DNA from: Microvelia longipes
Taxonomy: Eukaryota; Arthropoda; Insecta; Hemiptera; Veliidae
Direction of reading: 5' to 3'
DNA length: 64,000 nt
Assembly (NCBI GenBank): GCA_018340805.1
Contig: JACMZG010000008.1
Coordinates: 54,840,840 to 54,904,839 of the forward strand
The notes under the pieces were generated by a model, which saw only the letters and a program-made list of their open reading frames with translations, searched no databases and was not told the origin of the DNA. A program made the position numbers and the translations under genes. Positions 12,467 through 24,600 of the stretch are shown here, in pieces (the first letter of the stretch is position 1; each line of letters opens with the position of its first letter).

Positions 12467-13974
12467 TTTATTATATTTAATGTTTTGCTTTATCTACAAC
12501 ATCGAAATTTCAAGCATTAATTTAAAAATGAATTATATGTATAATCCAATTGTTTGTGCATAAACAATTAATGTAAGAACGACTATTACGACAAATACAG
12601 GGGGGAATTCCCAATTGTTCCCAGAAAATAAACCAAAACCATAAACGACTAGGGGAAAAACAAAAAAAAATAACACCGAGCAAAGAAAGACAATAATGAC
12701 ATTATATTCAATTCTCATTATATATCCACAACAAAAAGTTTAGAATACATTTAACAATTAACTCCACTCTACTAATATTGACTTAAAAGCAAACACATAA
12801 ATTATCTTCGTTTCATGCAAACTCCTATAATCACAGTATACTTTTTAGTTAAACAAATAAATTAAAACTTAATCTAATTTTCAGTTTTATTTCTGACTCA
12901 ACAAAGTTATTGATAAATTCATTAAGAGGAATGTTGATGTTTCATTAAACAAATTCAAGCTTAATAATAACATAAAAATTTGTATTAAGTAAGCTGCTTA
13001 AATTGTTTTACAAATTTTTATACTTACAAAGTATTGGTATGAGGCTATACAACAGAATCTTATTTTATAGAAAGGCAAATATCGGAAAAGGGGTGCCTCG
13101 GTACTTTTCCTTAAACCTAGTAGGTAGTATAACTTTGGTCATTACTTTTAAAGAGTGATACAGCTTAACTAGGTTAATTAAACCCTCAAAAACTATTACC
13201 TCGGAGTAAGTAGAACTAAGTAAGTACAAGCAGTCATACTTAGCTTAATGTTAATTAATTTCAATCCTTTAAATGAAATTAGATTGTCCCATTTTATTAC
13301 ACTTAAGTCCAGGTGCCAGACCTGAAAAACGTTATAGTTAGGACTACATACATGAAATATCTCGTAACTCTTTTAGTTGAGACAAATCATTTTACTGCCT
13401 AATAAACAATTTTTTGTAAACATGAGTTAATCATATATTTGGGGCCAAGCACTTTTAATTTCGCAGCCAATAATTACAGTTTTTGGGAACCCAAATTTGA
13501 AAGAAGCCATCCAAAATAAAAAATTACTAACTCAATTAAATTATTTAGGTCGAAACGAGTCGTTTTTAACAAACATAATATCAGACATTTTGGGGATAGG
13601 GGTAATGTTTTGAACGGGGACCGACCAAAAATTATTTTATTTGCTCAAAATATATTTCAGGTCAAAAAAAATATTTGACGCAAAAAATAAAGGAATTTGT
13701 GGGGGCCACGTGATGAAAGAAAATGTTATATGTAACAAGGCAGGAAATACATGACTGAAACCTGTACAGCGTTTTGTCTATCTGGGCTGCGCATCGGTAG
13801 TTAAATTATAAATAAATTATCTACGTCGTCTTTATCTCGCCAAGTAATTTCTGTTTTTTACTCTCACCTTCTTGTACTTTTATACTCTAAAATTTGGCTC
13901 GGGTGCCAAATTTTAAACTAGTTATTGATTTTCCATAGTTACACAAAGAAATATTTCCACATGATACATATATA
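12467..13974. other. AT-rich non-coding stretch with a repeat scrap
   Basis: At 13078-13110 the string ggaaaaggggtgcctcggta resembles the other terminus of the 5S-block repeat, on the minus strand, but it is too short to be sure. The rest shows nothing recognisable. Confidence 0.4.
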
Positions 13975-14460
13975 GTTGACGCAGCTAGTTGATGGCTAGG
14001 CATTTCCCAGATGAAGCATTGCATTTAGCTTGTTATTTCCTAAGAGCCTCTTGCACAATTATTGCGACAACAGTTATAGTTGACACAATATTGTGTCAAC
14101 TATTCATGTTTTGTAAAACTCGGTATTATCAAAATAGATAAGTTTTGCTTGCCAAGCATAATGGGGGTAAGAAAGCACCGCTCGTCTTTGGTAAATACTT
14201 TACATTATATCCTTTTTTGAATTTCTTGTTGAATTTTTGTTGATTTATAATTGAATCTTTTTAATTGAAGGTCTGAGTGAGTTCAGGCTCTGTCGGCACC
14301 CTGATGAGTTACACATGACGAAACAGATTGGTACATGCTATTATTTCGAGCGATGACGAATGTCAAATTATGGAGCAGTTCCCAGATGTACCATAGCATT
14401 TGCTTGTTATACTGCTTAGGTGTCTATCGCACAATTATATTATGTCAATATTTATTTTTG
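13975..14460. repeat. ~375-bp-unit dispersed repeat, copy 1
   Basis: The segment containing cccaga-tg..gcattgcattt..cttgttat..tcttgcacaatta occurs near 14006 and again near 14381, a unit of about 375 bases. Between them lie aaaactcggtattatcaaa, gccaagcataatgg and gagttcaggctctgtcggca. The same order recurs at 24.1-24.6 kb and in part at 19.9 kb. A perfect palindrome sits at 14077-14102 (arms tagttgacacaat). No coding function seen. Confidence 0.7.
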
Positions 14461-15720
14461 CCAACGACTAAAAGTTAAAAGCCTATTATTAAACTAAATG
14501 TTAATTTCAAAATATTTTTTGATATGAAAATATTATTATTTTTTTAAATAATACTTTTGAATATTGTCTACTAGTCCTTTATAAATCACACTCTATGATA
14601 TTACGTGTTACGTCGAAAAACAGTTATCGTCGTATATAATAAAAAATAACATTCTAAGTTTATTATTCCAATACTCTTTTAGAGTTGTAGTTAAAATTAA
14701 CATAAAATACGAAACAGATAATTCAACCTTTTTCTCAAAACCTTCGTATACAATAGGGTACGAAAAACGTGATACTGTCCTACTTGTTTAGAAAAAAGAG
14801 ACATTTGTTGAGTGTGTAACGAAAAGGGATCCCCAGAGGATAAACCGATCTGCTACCGGATAAATTGGAGGATCAAGGGTTAAATTATACTTTCCAACAG
14901 GTATAGGAAAAATCAAATGAAAACACAATCCTACCAACCACTCGATAGAAAGTTTTTATTTTGTATCATAAAATACAGAGAAATTTATGTTACTTTTCTT
15001 GTAGCATCATAAGCTGTTTAGACAATGTTGTATGAAATTTTTATCATAAATAATATAATTCACATATTGTAGCAATATAAAAAAAATATTTGTATTTTTT
15101 ATATTGAAATAAAATAACAAATACTAATAAATTTGTGGGGTAGATTTATTGATTGTTTAATCAGTTATACGCAATTTATAGCTTAAATTGTTTTTCCAAT
15201 TTTATCATAAAAAGGATTCATTTAAATTTAATATTGTAAATAAGATCAACTGATAAAACACAAAGGTTCAATCATTAAAAGAAGTAACATATATTTATAA
15301 ACTAGGACAAATGGAGTTAAACTCGAGGTATATACACGAGAGAAAAAAACATTATATGTAGCAAAGAGAAAGGAAAAATCACAGAGAAATAAAACAGTAC
15401 ATATTGCCTGGAAGGAAGAACTGTATAGGGTAAACACTCCAACACTTTTCCCTTCGTCTCCATCACCATAATAGTGACGGTACTCGAAAACCTCACACCT
15501 ACTCTCATCGATCTCAAAAGGCGAACACTTTGTTAACCCATATTCGTTTCTTAGCTATTTATTCGAAAAAAAAAATAAAAAACCATTTTGAAAATTTAAC
15601 GGAAAAGTTATTTGATAAATAGCATTTAATTTACAGTACAACAACTCTATAATAAATAAGTTTGATCTAAATAGATTACACTCCAAATACATACATACAC
15701 TAACACACACTCACAGACAC
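14461..15720. other. AT-rich non-coding stretch
   Basis: No gene or repeat recognised. Two overlapping minus-strand frames at 15246-15517 show no domain and are probably chance. Confidence 0.5.
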
Positions 15721-15722
15721 AA

Positions 15723-15784
<62 letters not shown>

Positions 15785-15786
15785 GT
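15721..15786. repeat. (TA)n microsatellite
   Basis: TA repeats preceded by a short aca/cac-rich run (15689-15720). Confidence 0.95.
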
Positions 15787-17806
15787 AATTGTGTATGTAT
15801 TAAATTTGTATTAATATACTTTTTGTAATCAAGAAGCCAATTTGATTCGCTCCTTCCCCTCCCCACCATATCCGTCATTCGAACCTACTCATAAGCGCCA
15901 TTCTCTGATAAATATTCACAAAAAATAGATGATAAAGAGGTAGGTAAAAAAAATCTTAAAATCATTAACAATGCATTTAGTTAGTATCGATTTTCGTAAA
16001 ACACCAATATTGGTCTAGGAAAAATGATAAACTAAGAAAACACTGAAAACATTAATTAAATTTGACTTTTATAATGTTCCTAATAATTGAATAATTGATG
16101 AATAGTGAGATATAACATTTTATTTAGTAGTTTTAATTAAAATTGCTTTCATAAGTTATTCAGAGCAATAAAACAAACACTATCAGAGGTAATATACTTG
16201 AATAAATAACTTTTCCCAAAGTGCTTAATTAAAATTAATTAAATAAATAATTATGATGTTAATTTTTCCTTATGTATAGCACAGGCATTTAGGAAAAAGT
16301 AATATGTATGCACAAAAATCTAAAATTGGGATTTCACGTCAATGAACCGTTTTAGGTTATTTTTAAACACTACAAACCGTAAAAATCACTTCCTTCAGAA
16401 AGGATTTTACTAAGTAGCCTTTTTGTTTGTGTTTGTTTAAAATCACCATACCTCTAAATGAGAAATTTGGTTTAAAAATGAATTATTGGTCTAGTTGTGC
16501 TATCCGGATTTTTTTTAATGACATCCTTACTGATTCATCAAACATTTTGATCTTATCAGTTATTTCTTTCATAGAACTTTATAGCCAAGTTTTATTTAAA
16601 TTGGATCGGCCATTTGGCTGATAAATATGCATATTCATCCGTATATCACGAGAAATGTTATATCCACGAATGTGGTCGAGGTTTCTTTCCATTCTTAAAA
16701 CTTCAAAATATAATAAGAAACACTATTTATCAAAAAAATATTTTTTCGTAATTTGTTAATGATATAGTTAAAAATTAAGCGAAGTTATTTTAAACCATCG
16801 AGTCAGATTAACCTCAAAATCTAATATGTTTTCCTCTTAAAGAACTTGATGCGCTAAGTTACATTAAAATGGGATAAACCGATTGAGAGCTATAGCAAAA
16901 TATGTGCACATCCATACTCTCAGACACCAAATTCTTTTCCGATTTTTGGCATGTGTAGGTGCTAAAATGTCGACATTTGATCAAAAAGTGAGAGTTATGT
17001 TATTTGCCAATTCAATTATCCCCACCTTTTAGGAGGTTGGGGAACACAAGACTAAAATAATTTTTAAATATTTGTGAAATTAAAGCTCTGTAATCTTGTT
17101 GGCTAGAGTTTTTCTTGATTAATTTCTTATCAATAATTATGCTATTAAATGAGAGGTTTCAAGAAAATGCTGTTACAAACAAAATAAGAACATGAAACTA
17201 TCGTATTTAAGTTAAATATCGATTGTTTTAGTTCGAGTCGAGACTTGGCAATTAGATGAGAAGAAGGCGCCACGGCGGCTGCACTCCCTTGCCCTATATC
17301 GACCTCATGCACAACTCTTTTATACAATTGTCGAGTCATGTTAATGTAGTCTGTAAACAACATGATAAAATTTATTTGGAGAATTTTTATTATGAAGATA
17401 AACTCTAAGTTAAAAGGTTTATTTAGATTTGAACCTTAGCAACATCAGACCACCCACGCATGATCAAATTGCCTTAGCAAATAATATCGTTATTAAGTCA
17501 GAATAAACTTTTCAAAATCTAGTTTATTTTGCTAGTTTGTTTGTATATTAAGTCAAGACTTCTACTACTACACTAACTGCAGCTAGATATAGTATACATT
17601 GGTCAGGTTCTTTCTGTTTAAGTCTTTTAACTAATTCTAGACTAATTGAAGGTCTACTATGCAAATAAAAGTCCTTCGCCTAAAAGTTCTTTCACAAAGG
17701 TTAAATTTACTAAAATGAACAAAACAAAATCCAGTTTTCATTTGTTTTGTATCATATTAATATGAGTTTCATATTAAAGCAAATGTATTACTATTGACAA
17801 GGAATT
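15787..17806. other. AT-rich non-coding stretch
   Basis: About 2 kb without supported features. The frames at 16427-16621 and 17145-17363 carry no recognisable domain. Confidence 0.5.
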
Positions 17807-17996
17807 GAAGAATCAGCTACCGTCGATACTTGCTGTTGGATATAAATATCCCTGGACCGGTTTCGGCATAACGCCATCATCAGCAGGCGGGGCAACACTC
17901 GAGCTCTCAACTAATAAAGTTACATCAGTGATTAACTGCAAGTCTAGTACGACGAGCCCTCTGAAGATCTTCAGAGGGTAGCTGATTCTTTTATTG
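17807..17996 (-). mobile_element. Penelope-type terminal fragment with inverted ends
   Basis: The fragment is bounded by aagaatcagctacc (left) and its complement ggtagctgattctt (right). On the minus strand it carries a hammerhead-like core followed by accggtcc and the gggatatttatatccaac block. Such a ribozyme core in a short terminal repeat is characteristic of Penelope-like retroelements. A perfect 22-base palindrome (17957-17978, arms ccctctgaaga) marks the junction of the inverted ends. Confidence 0.6.
17851..17883 (-). ncRNA. Hammerhead ribozyme-like motif
   Basis: Read on the minus strand: CTGATGA (17883-17877), a U, a GGC/GCC stem with a five-base loop (17875-17865), GAAA (17864-17861), then the self-complementary ACCGGT. 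This matches the conserved hammerhead core CUGANGA..stem II..GAAA. The palindromic stem III is typical of Penelope and retrozyme hammerheads that work as dimers. The cleavage triplet and stem I were not placed with confidence, so activity is inferred only. Confidence 0.55.
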
Positions 17997-19807
17997 CTTC
18001 TTCAACTTGCGGTAAATACAACCCTTTTAATTTTAAATCTAAGGATTGGAAAACTTCACCAAACCATGTATTCTGTAGTCAAGTTTATTTATTATTGTAT
18101 CAATGCTCATAGGTTTGGCTATGGACAGTGTTAAAAAATATTTCACAAACTATATATCGTCGCTTATATTTTAGATTAATATTATTAGTATTAGTGTCCA
18201 TGATTTATGGTTCCTTGATTCGGCAAACGATATAAGCGGCAATCCAGAAGGAAATATTACGAATGTAGAGAAAATTAGCCTTCAGCGGCTACTCGTTGTT
18301 AGTAAAATAATAAATTTCTCTATTCGACTCGCCTATGCAAGTAATTTTAGAAACCTAATCTCCCATTTGCCTCTGGGTTAAATTTAACAATATCTAGTCC
18401 ATTTCTTTTTTCCAAATTATTAGAACAAATAGCACTAAAATAATTTTTTATTAAAGCTTCTTATTAAAAACTTGAGTTACTTAATACTTTTGAGATAATA
18501 CCTAAAATAGTTATACCTACTATCATAATCATCATCATACTTTGAATCCTACTATCATAAGTTTAAAGTAGCATAGATGTTACTCTCAAGAGTTTACTGG
18601 ATTTATTATGAAACTTCCTAATTACTTTATAAACCAAGCACTAACACTTAACAGCTTTTTCAACTGAAATATTTACATTTAAATTGCACCGTTTCACGTT
18701 TAAGTTTTCTTTAAATAATTTTCATGTATAACAGAACGATTATTCTAATGTTTTTGACATTACTTAAAAAGTTTTCGTAGTAAATAAAGTACAAATGTTA
18801 AAGGAAATAAAAAATAGAAACTAAATTATATATATAAAAATTAATTTCATTAACTATGTTTTTAAATTAATGAAAACTTGTTAACTAAATGTAGGATTAA
18901 GCCGGAGGCAGTATGAAACAAAATATTTTATCAAAAAAATAATGTTTTAGCAATATTAATTGTTCTTGAATTCACAAACACAGAGATCCGCAAGCCGAGT
19001 GAATTTATGTAGAATGCTTGATTTATTGTTTTAAAAATGCATTTATAACTTATTTTTTTAAATTTATGTATTGAAGTCTTAACACTAAGACTTTATTTTA
19101 AAAAAATAAAACATTTAAACATAGACATTTTAATTATTAATATTAACTAAGGTTTTAATAAGTGCAAAACGAGCTGATTGTTCGAAGACGCGCATAGTGT
19201 TAAGCTTATTGAATAAACTATTGAATTATTGTATATGATTGTAATGGAAGAGACAAGTTTCATATTTTGATAAACATTGTAAAGAAAATTAATAAGAATT
19301 ACGCATTAATAAAATCTTATCATTCCAGTTATTCTTATCATCCATTAAAGTTATATAGTATATAAGTTAATAAATACATTGTGTACAAATCTGTATTAGA
19401 TGAAAAAACATGATGATGAAAAAAGCCCTACTAACAACACACATTGACAGGTGAAATATAGAAATATTTTACTCAACCATATTCTAGACTTATTTCTACT
19501 TTAAATGCATCAACTAGAAATTTGTCTCGATCCTGTCATAAAGAAAAATATATATCGTATTCATCATGTGTATATACAACATTTATTTATGAATTCTTTT
19601 ACATGGTACTTCTTGACATACACTTTATATTTATATGTAAAAATGTGTGTTATTATAGAAACCGGTAATATAGTATTTGATATAAAATATACATTATATT
19701 AAAATTGACAAACATAACGTATAGTTACATTTATAATTTAAACTTAATAAACCATAAAAAATATTTCGATTTTATTTATACCAAAAATAATATGACAACT
19801 CCGTTAC
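17997..19807. other. AT-rich non-coding stretch
   Basis: About 1.8 kb without supported features. Confidence 0.5.
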
Positions 19808-19893
19808 TATAATACGACACACGGCTAAAATCAATTGACAGCGTGCTAAAATCTGTGAGGAAAGAAATTCTATTGTTCAGGGACCGGACCACG

Positions 19894-19894
19894 N
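19894..19894. other. Ambiguous base N at a homology breakpoint
   Basis: The only N in the window. Homology with the second duplicate (24325 onward) begins at the very next base, which suggests a join made during assembly or polishing. Confidence 0.8.
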
Positions 19895-20423
19895 TTACAG
19901 TGAGTTCAGGCTCCGTCGGCACCCCTGATAAGTTAAACGTGACGAAACTTGGAGGCATGACGTTATTGTAGAGCCATCAATGAAGAACAAATGTCGAATG
20001 ATGGAACAAATCCCAGGTGTAGTATTGCATTTTGCTTGTTATATTTCCTAGGTGTTCTCTTTGCACAGTTATATATTGACAGATTATTTGGTTTTTTAAC
20101 ATAATTGAAGTAAATGACATTGACATCTTACAACAGTAATTATTTATGCATGAAGTTGATTCAACTTGTGCCAATGTCTCCATGCATCCTTTTTATTAAT
20201 TAACAAAATCTAGCATGCACGTCTTCTAGATTATACAAATGAATAGAAGATGTTGACATTTCACTTAAATTATGCACGGCATCAATGCACAGAAGTGACT
20301 TGAGCAACTTATCAACAAAGGTACTAATATTCCATACCACAAATGCTGATATACATACTTCTTTCAGTATAAACGAATTACCTTTGTCGTTGAAACCAAT
20401 AATATACGATATTATCTTAATAA

Positions 20424-20789
20424 GAAGTCAAAAATAGTACAAAAACACCAGAAACAAACGAGTGCAAAATGTAAACAAAAACATTAGATTTTACTACCGT
20501 ATTTATTTCAGAAAATCTACTAAACCTCACTCATTTTGTTTTCTTTTCGATATATAGATGTCCAACTTTCGATTTCAGAACATTCCAAGAGTTAAATAAT
20601 ATGAATTATATTAAAAAAAGTCAAAAAACGGAGAGTCCAAAATGCACAAAAAAAGGTCACATTTCACTACCGTATTTTATTCGGAAAAATCGAACAAACA
20701 CCTTGTTTTCTTTCCTAACGTAAATATAGATGTCCAACTTTCGATTTCATAACATTTCAAGAGTTAAATACAATAAATTATATTAAAAA
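20424..20789 (+). repeat. ~194-bp tandem duplication, two diverged units
   Basis: Unit 1 starts aagtcaaaaatagtacaaaa (20424) and unit 2 aagtcaaaaaacgg (20618). Both then share tgtccaactttcgatttca, a caagagttaaata block and an aattatattaaaa end. The pair is also present in copy B at 24841-25205, so the tandem event predates the 3.5-kb duplication. Confidence 0.8.
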
Positions 20790-21566
20790 CACCTCCTAAA
20801 AATTTGTCCTATGCTAATACATGGGGAAAATCTTTTGTTTAGAAAATGGTTCTTATCAGTAGGTTACACAAACCGTACTGTGGTTATCTCTAGGTTACCC
20901 TTGTCCAGCTGTGGATTCATACTTCCGAACAAATTTAAAGAACACTTAGTTGGTAGATTTATAAGATACAACAATATTCCTACTTAAAAAGTAATAAATA
21001 ATTTTTAAAATAAAAATAACGATATCAAAAAAACAAATATAAAATTCAAAACATAACCTGATTTTTCAGTGTTGCCAGAGTAGGGTTTTTTTTTTTGTTA
21101 ATTAAAAGAGGGATTTTTTTTATTAAAAAAAGAGGGTTGAAAGCATTGAGATTTTGGCGGGCTGTCAATTGATTTTAGCCGTGTGTCGTATTATAAAAAT
21201 ATCAAAAAATAACAATCTCTTACAATTTTCATTCAGCAAATCTTAAACAAGTAAAAATAAAGACAGAGAGGCCTCGGGCTTGTGGCTGATTCTTGGTCCT
21301 GCGCCGTTTGCGGCAACATTATTATTACTCTGTATAAGTTGTCGTATTACTGTTTTAGTGAGAGGTATACTGCACATTATTAGCTAATTTTCATATTTAT
21401 TAGTCGTAACGTGCTTTGATAACACAATTCTATGTATAAAATATAGAACAATATTAGTATTTATGGTATTAATACTAATACTGATATATTTGCTATATAT
21501 AAGCGGTATGTACATTTAAGTCTATTCATAAATTTCAGCTGAAATAATTATTGGGGGTTCGTGACC

Positions 21567-21706
<140 letters not shown>

Positions 21707-22903
21707 CAGGGTGTTTCATATAAAGTGTCCACCAGAAAAGGAGGTGATAGTACTCCTCAAAAGGAACAAAAATGTCCATAATATAAACCCCGATCTCCAA
21801 CCGTTTTCCACAAGGTCAAATTTAATATTTCAAAAAAAATATTTGACCTCACATCATAAAATTGTTAATAGGAATTTAACTATTCAAGCTATAAAGGCGA
21901 AATCATATCATTAGAAAGCTGAGTAAATTTCCTAAAGGACAAAACTACTAACATGTCAAATATTATGGAACTACTGCCCAAAATTTTGCATGAAACATGA
22001 TTTTTTAAAAAAATTAATTTTATGGAATTATTGTAGTAGGGCATTAGAGGAAGTAAGAGATGAGCAAAAGTTCAGCCAAGAACGGAAAAAACTTCTCTTA
22101 TGATTGCCCTTTAAGAAAAATTAAATAATTTTATTACATTCAAAAGTCAATTTTAAGCCGAATGGCTTAAAATCAAATTCCTAGAAGTTGCAAAACTGAT
22201 ATTTTTTGGCATTTTTGCATATGTCTACATGGTAATTACATGGTACATAAAATAATTAAAAATCTCAAAAGCAAGGGAAAAGAGTGGTTTTAGAGAAAAA
22301 TGTGTAAGAATAAAATAGGTTTATTTTACCTTTTAGAGTCTAAAAATCGTATTATTAAATTATTTCGAAAATAAAATATTTTATTAAAATAACACATTAT
22401 TTTCACTTTTATACGACAAAAATGATCAGTTTTTGCAACTTCAAGCAACAATAGCTTACATTTTTGACTATTGAATGTATGAAAATATTTACATTTTCTT
22501 AAAGGTCAGTCATAAGAGAAGTTTTTTCGTTCTTGGCTGAACTTTTGCTCATCTCTTACTTCCTCTAATGCCCTACTACAAAAATTCCATAAAATTCATT
22601 TTTTTAAAAATCATGTTTCATGCAAAATTTTGGGCAGTAGTTCATAATATTTGACATGGTTAGTAGTTTGTCCTTTAGGATTTACTCAGCTTTCTAATGA
22701 TACTGATTTCGCCTTTTCTAGCTTGAATAGTTAAATCCCTATTAACAATTTTATGATGTGAGGTCAAATATTTTTTTGAAATATTAAATTTGACTTGTGG
22801 GAAAACAGTTGGAGATCGGGGTTTATATTATAGGAAATTTTTTGTTCTTTTGAGGAGTACTATCACCTCCTTTTCTGGTGGACACTTTATATGAAACACC
22901 CTG
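21707..22903. mobile_element. Long-inverted-repeat foldback, cagggtgtttc type (copy A)
   Basis: Starts TA-CAGGGTGTTTCATATAAAG and ends with its complement ATGAAACACCCTG-TA. The arms pair over about 450-500 bases each (21707 to about 22200, and about 22430 to 22903), leaving a loop of roughly 230 bases. There is no ORF. TA on both sides and CAGGGTG termini fit a Tc1/mariner-type non-autonomous foldback that uses (TA)n tracts as landing sites. The plus-strand frame at 21561-21914 is partly (TA)n and not a gene. Confidence 0.85.
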
Positions 22904-22909
22904 TATATA

Positions 22910-23480
22910 CAGGGTGGTCAGCTAAGAAGGACAAGACCTTTTTTCTCGGAAACTATAACAGCTAGAAGGATGCGGTTTTCGGCGTTGGATTCATGTAATA
23001 GTGAGCAGACGAGAAAAATCCGTTTTCGGGCGCGCTTCGCGCTGTCATAGAGATGTTAATGCTAACTTTTTTAATTTTATAGTTAGGTATAGGGAACTTT
23101 TTTTTGTTCCTTAAAGAATGAAAAATAAGGAAGATTAGTGAAGACCGCATCAAAATCGGACAATTTTTAACCGACCTATGATGAAAAAACATTTTTTTAA
23201 AATTTAGCTCACTTTGGCGCCATTTTTGGATGATGTTATATTTAAATAAAATGTATTTATATGGACATATTTTTAAACTAGAAACATTGCTTTAATAAAA
23301 AAATGTCAAAAGTTTTAATTCTAACCTCAGTTTTAGGTGTAAAATAGTCGTTAAACATAACAAAAACAAAAAAAAATATGGTTTTTCTAAGATACCTGAA
23401 AAGTAAGATAGGGAGCTATCGTTTTTATTGGTTTGTACAGTTAGCCAACATAAAAAGCAACAAAATGAGTCCAATTTTAA
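22910..23480 (+). mobile_element. Mariner-like element, cagggtggtc type, truncated (copy A)
   Basis: Starts six bases after the previous element, separated only by tatata. Collinear with 27261-27832 and, more distantly, with 10813-11390. Cut at 23480, where sequence changes to an unrelated ttgattcaa-rich segment. Confidence 0.8.
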
Positions 23481-24049
23481 GATAATCGAGTGGATAGTTG
23501 ATTCAAATCGCTTGATCTGATTAAAGTCGATTCGGTTCAATTCAACTTGATTCAACTCAAATAAAAAAAAGCTGAAGCAATAAGTAGATTTAATTTAACA
23601 TGATTGGGTACAAGCTGACATAGGATATTTAAATCAAAACTAGTCAATGATTAACTTGGGCAACTAAATTATTTATTCAAGTTAACTTAATTAATCTTGT
23701 ACCGACAGGAATATACATTCTATAAATGTAAAAATAAAAACTAAGCATACTTGAGTTTATTTAAATCAGACTTAAGCCCATATGAATCAACTAATGTCTA
23801 CTTCAATCGAGTCGATAGGGTCACCCTGGCTCCTATATGACAAACCTCCCAAATTGGTGTAGGTGGTAGAGAAATTAGAATAAAATAAAATAATCAATTT
23901 CACTAATTTTATTATAATATAAAATTTTAACAATGAAGAAAGGTTTAATACAAGTTTAAATCCTAATTAAGAATAAATAGTTTGACTACAGTCGCACGAA
24001 GGTTGCAACAGATGCTCGTGAAGGCTTCACCGTGATGTAACTTGACTTT
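23481..24049. other. Spacer between the duplicates
   Basis: The first half (23481-23830) is rich in degenerate gattcaa/ttgattc words, as in a decayed short-period repeat. The second half (23830-24049) contains aaacctcccaaattggtgta and a gcacgaaggttgcaacagat block of raised GC, which I do not recognise. No gene. Confidence 0.4.
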
Positions 24050-24600
24050 CTTGAGGTGGGCATAGCTTCGCAGTTGTTGTGAGTCATAAAGTTTGGCATT
24101 ACAATATCATTTTATGAACATAGATAATTTGTAGCATTGCATTTTGCAAGTTAAATTTCCTAGGTGTCTCTCGATCAGTTATATTGTGGGAGTATTCATG
24201 TTTTTCAAAACTCGGTAGTATCAAATGATACATGTTTTGCTTACCAAGCATGATGTTGGTAAGAGAGCACCACTCATCTCTAGTAAATACTTCACATTAT
24301 ATTCTTTGGAATTTTAATCAAAGGTTACAGTGAGTTCAGGCTCCGTCGGCACCTGATAAGTTAAACGTGACGAAACTTGAGGCATGACGTTATGTAGAGC
24401 CATCAATGAAGACAAATGTCGAATGATGGAAAAATCCCAGGTGTAGTATTGCATTTTGCTTGTTATATTTCTAGGTGTTCTTGCACAGTTATATATTGAC
24501 AGATTATTTGGTTTTTAACATAAATTGAGTAAATGACATTGACATTTACAACAGTAATTATTTATGCATGAAGTTGATTCAACTTGTGCCAATGTCTCCA
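24050..24600. repeat. ~375-bp-unit dispersed repeat, copy 2
   Basis: Blocks of the 13975-14460 repeat recur in the same order: gtagcattgcattttgc near 24131 and again as gtagtattgcattttgc near 24443. Between them lie aaaactcggtagtatcaaa, ccaagcatgatg and gagttcaggctccgtcggca. Unlike copy A, this copy runs unbroken across the start of duplicate B, which supports B as the genuine arrangement. Confidence 0.7.

Larger units (their letters stand above)
19808..21195. mobile_element. Non-autonomous TIR element, 35-bp perfect termini
   Basis: Perfect 35-base inverted termini lie at 19808-19842 and 21161-21195 (outer part tataatacgacacacggcta). Similarity continues imperfectly inwards (gctaaaatct against agattttggc). 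The inside has no transposase. It holds a piece of the 375-bp-unit repeat and a ~194-base tandem duplication (20424-20789). The ambiguous base at 19894 lies inside it, so the left interior may be misassembled. Superfamily not assigned; the TA-rich flanks are compatible with several. Confidence 0.6.
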
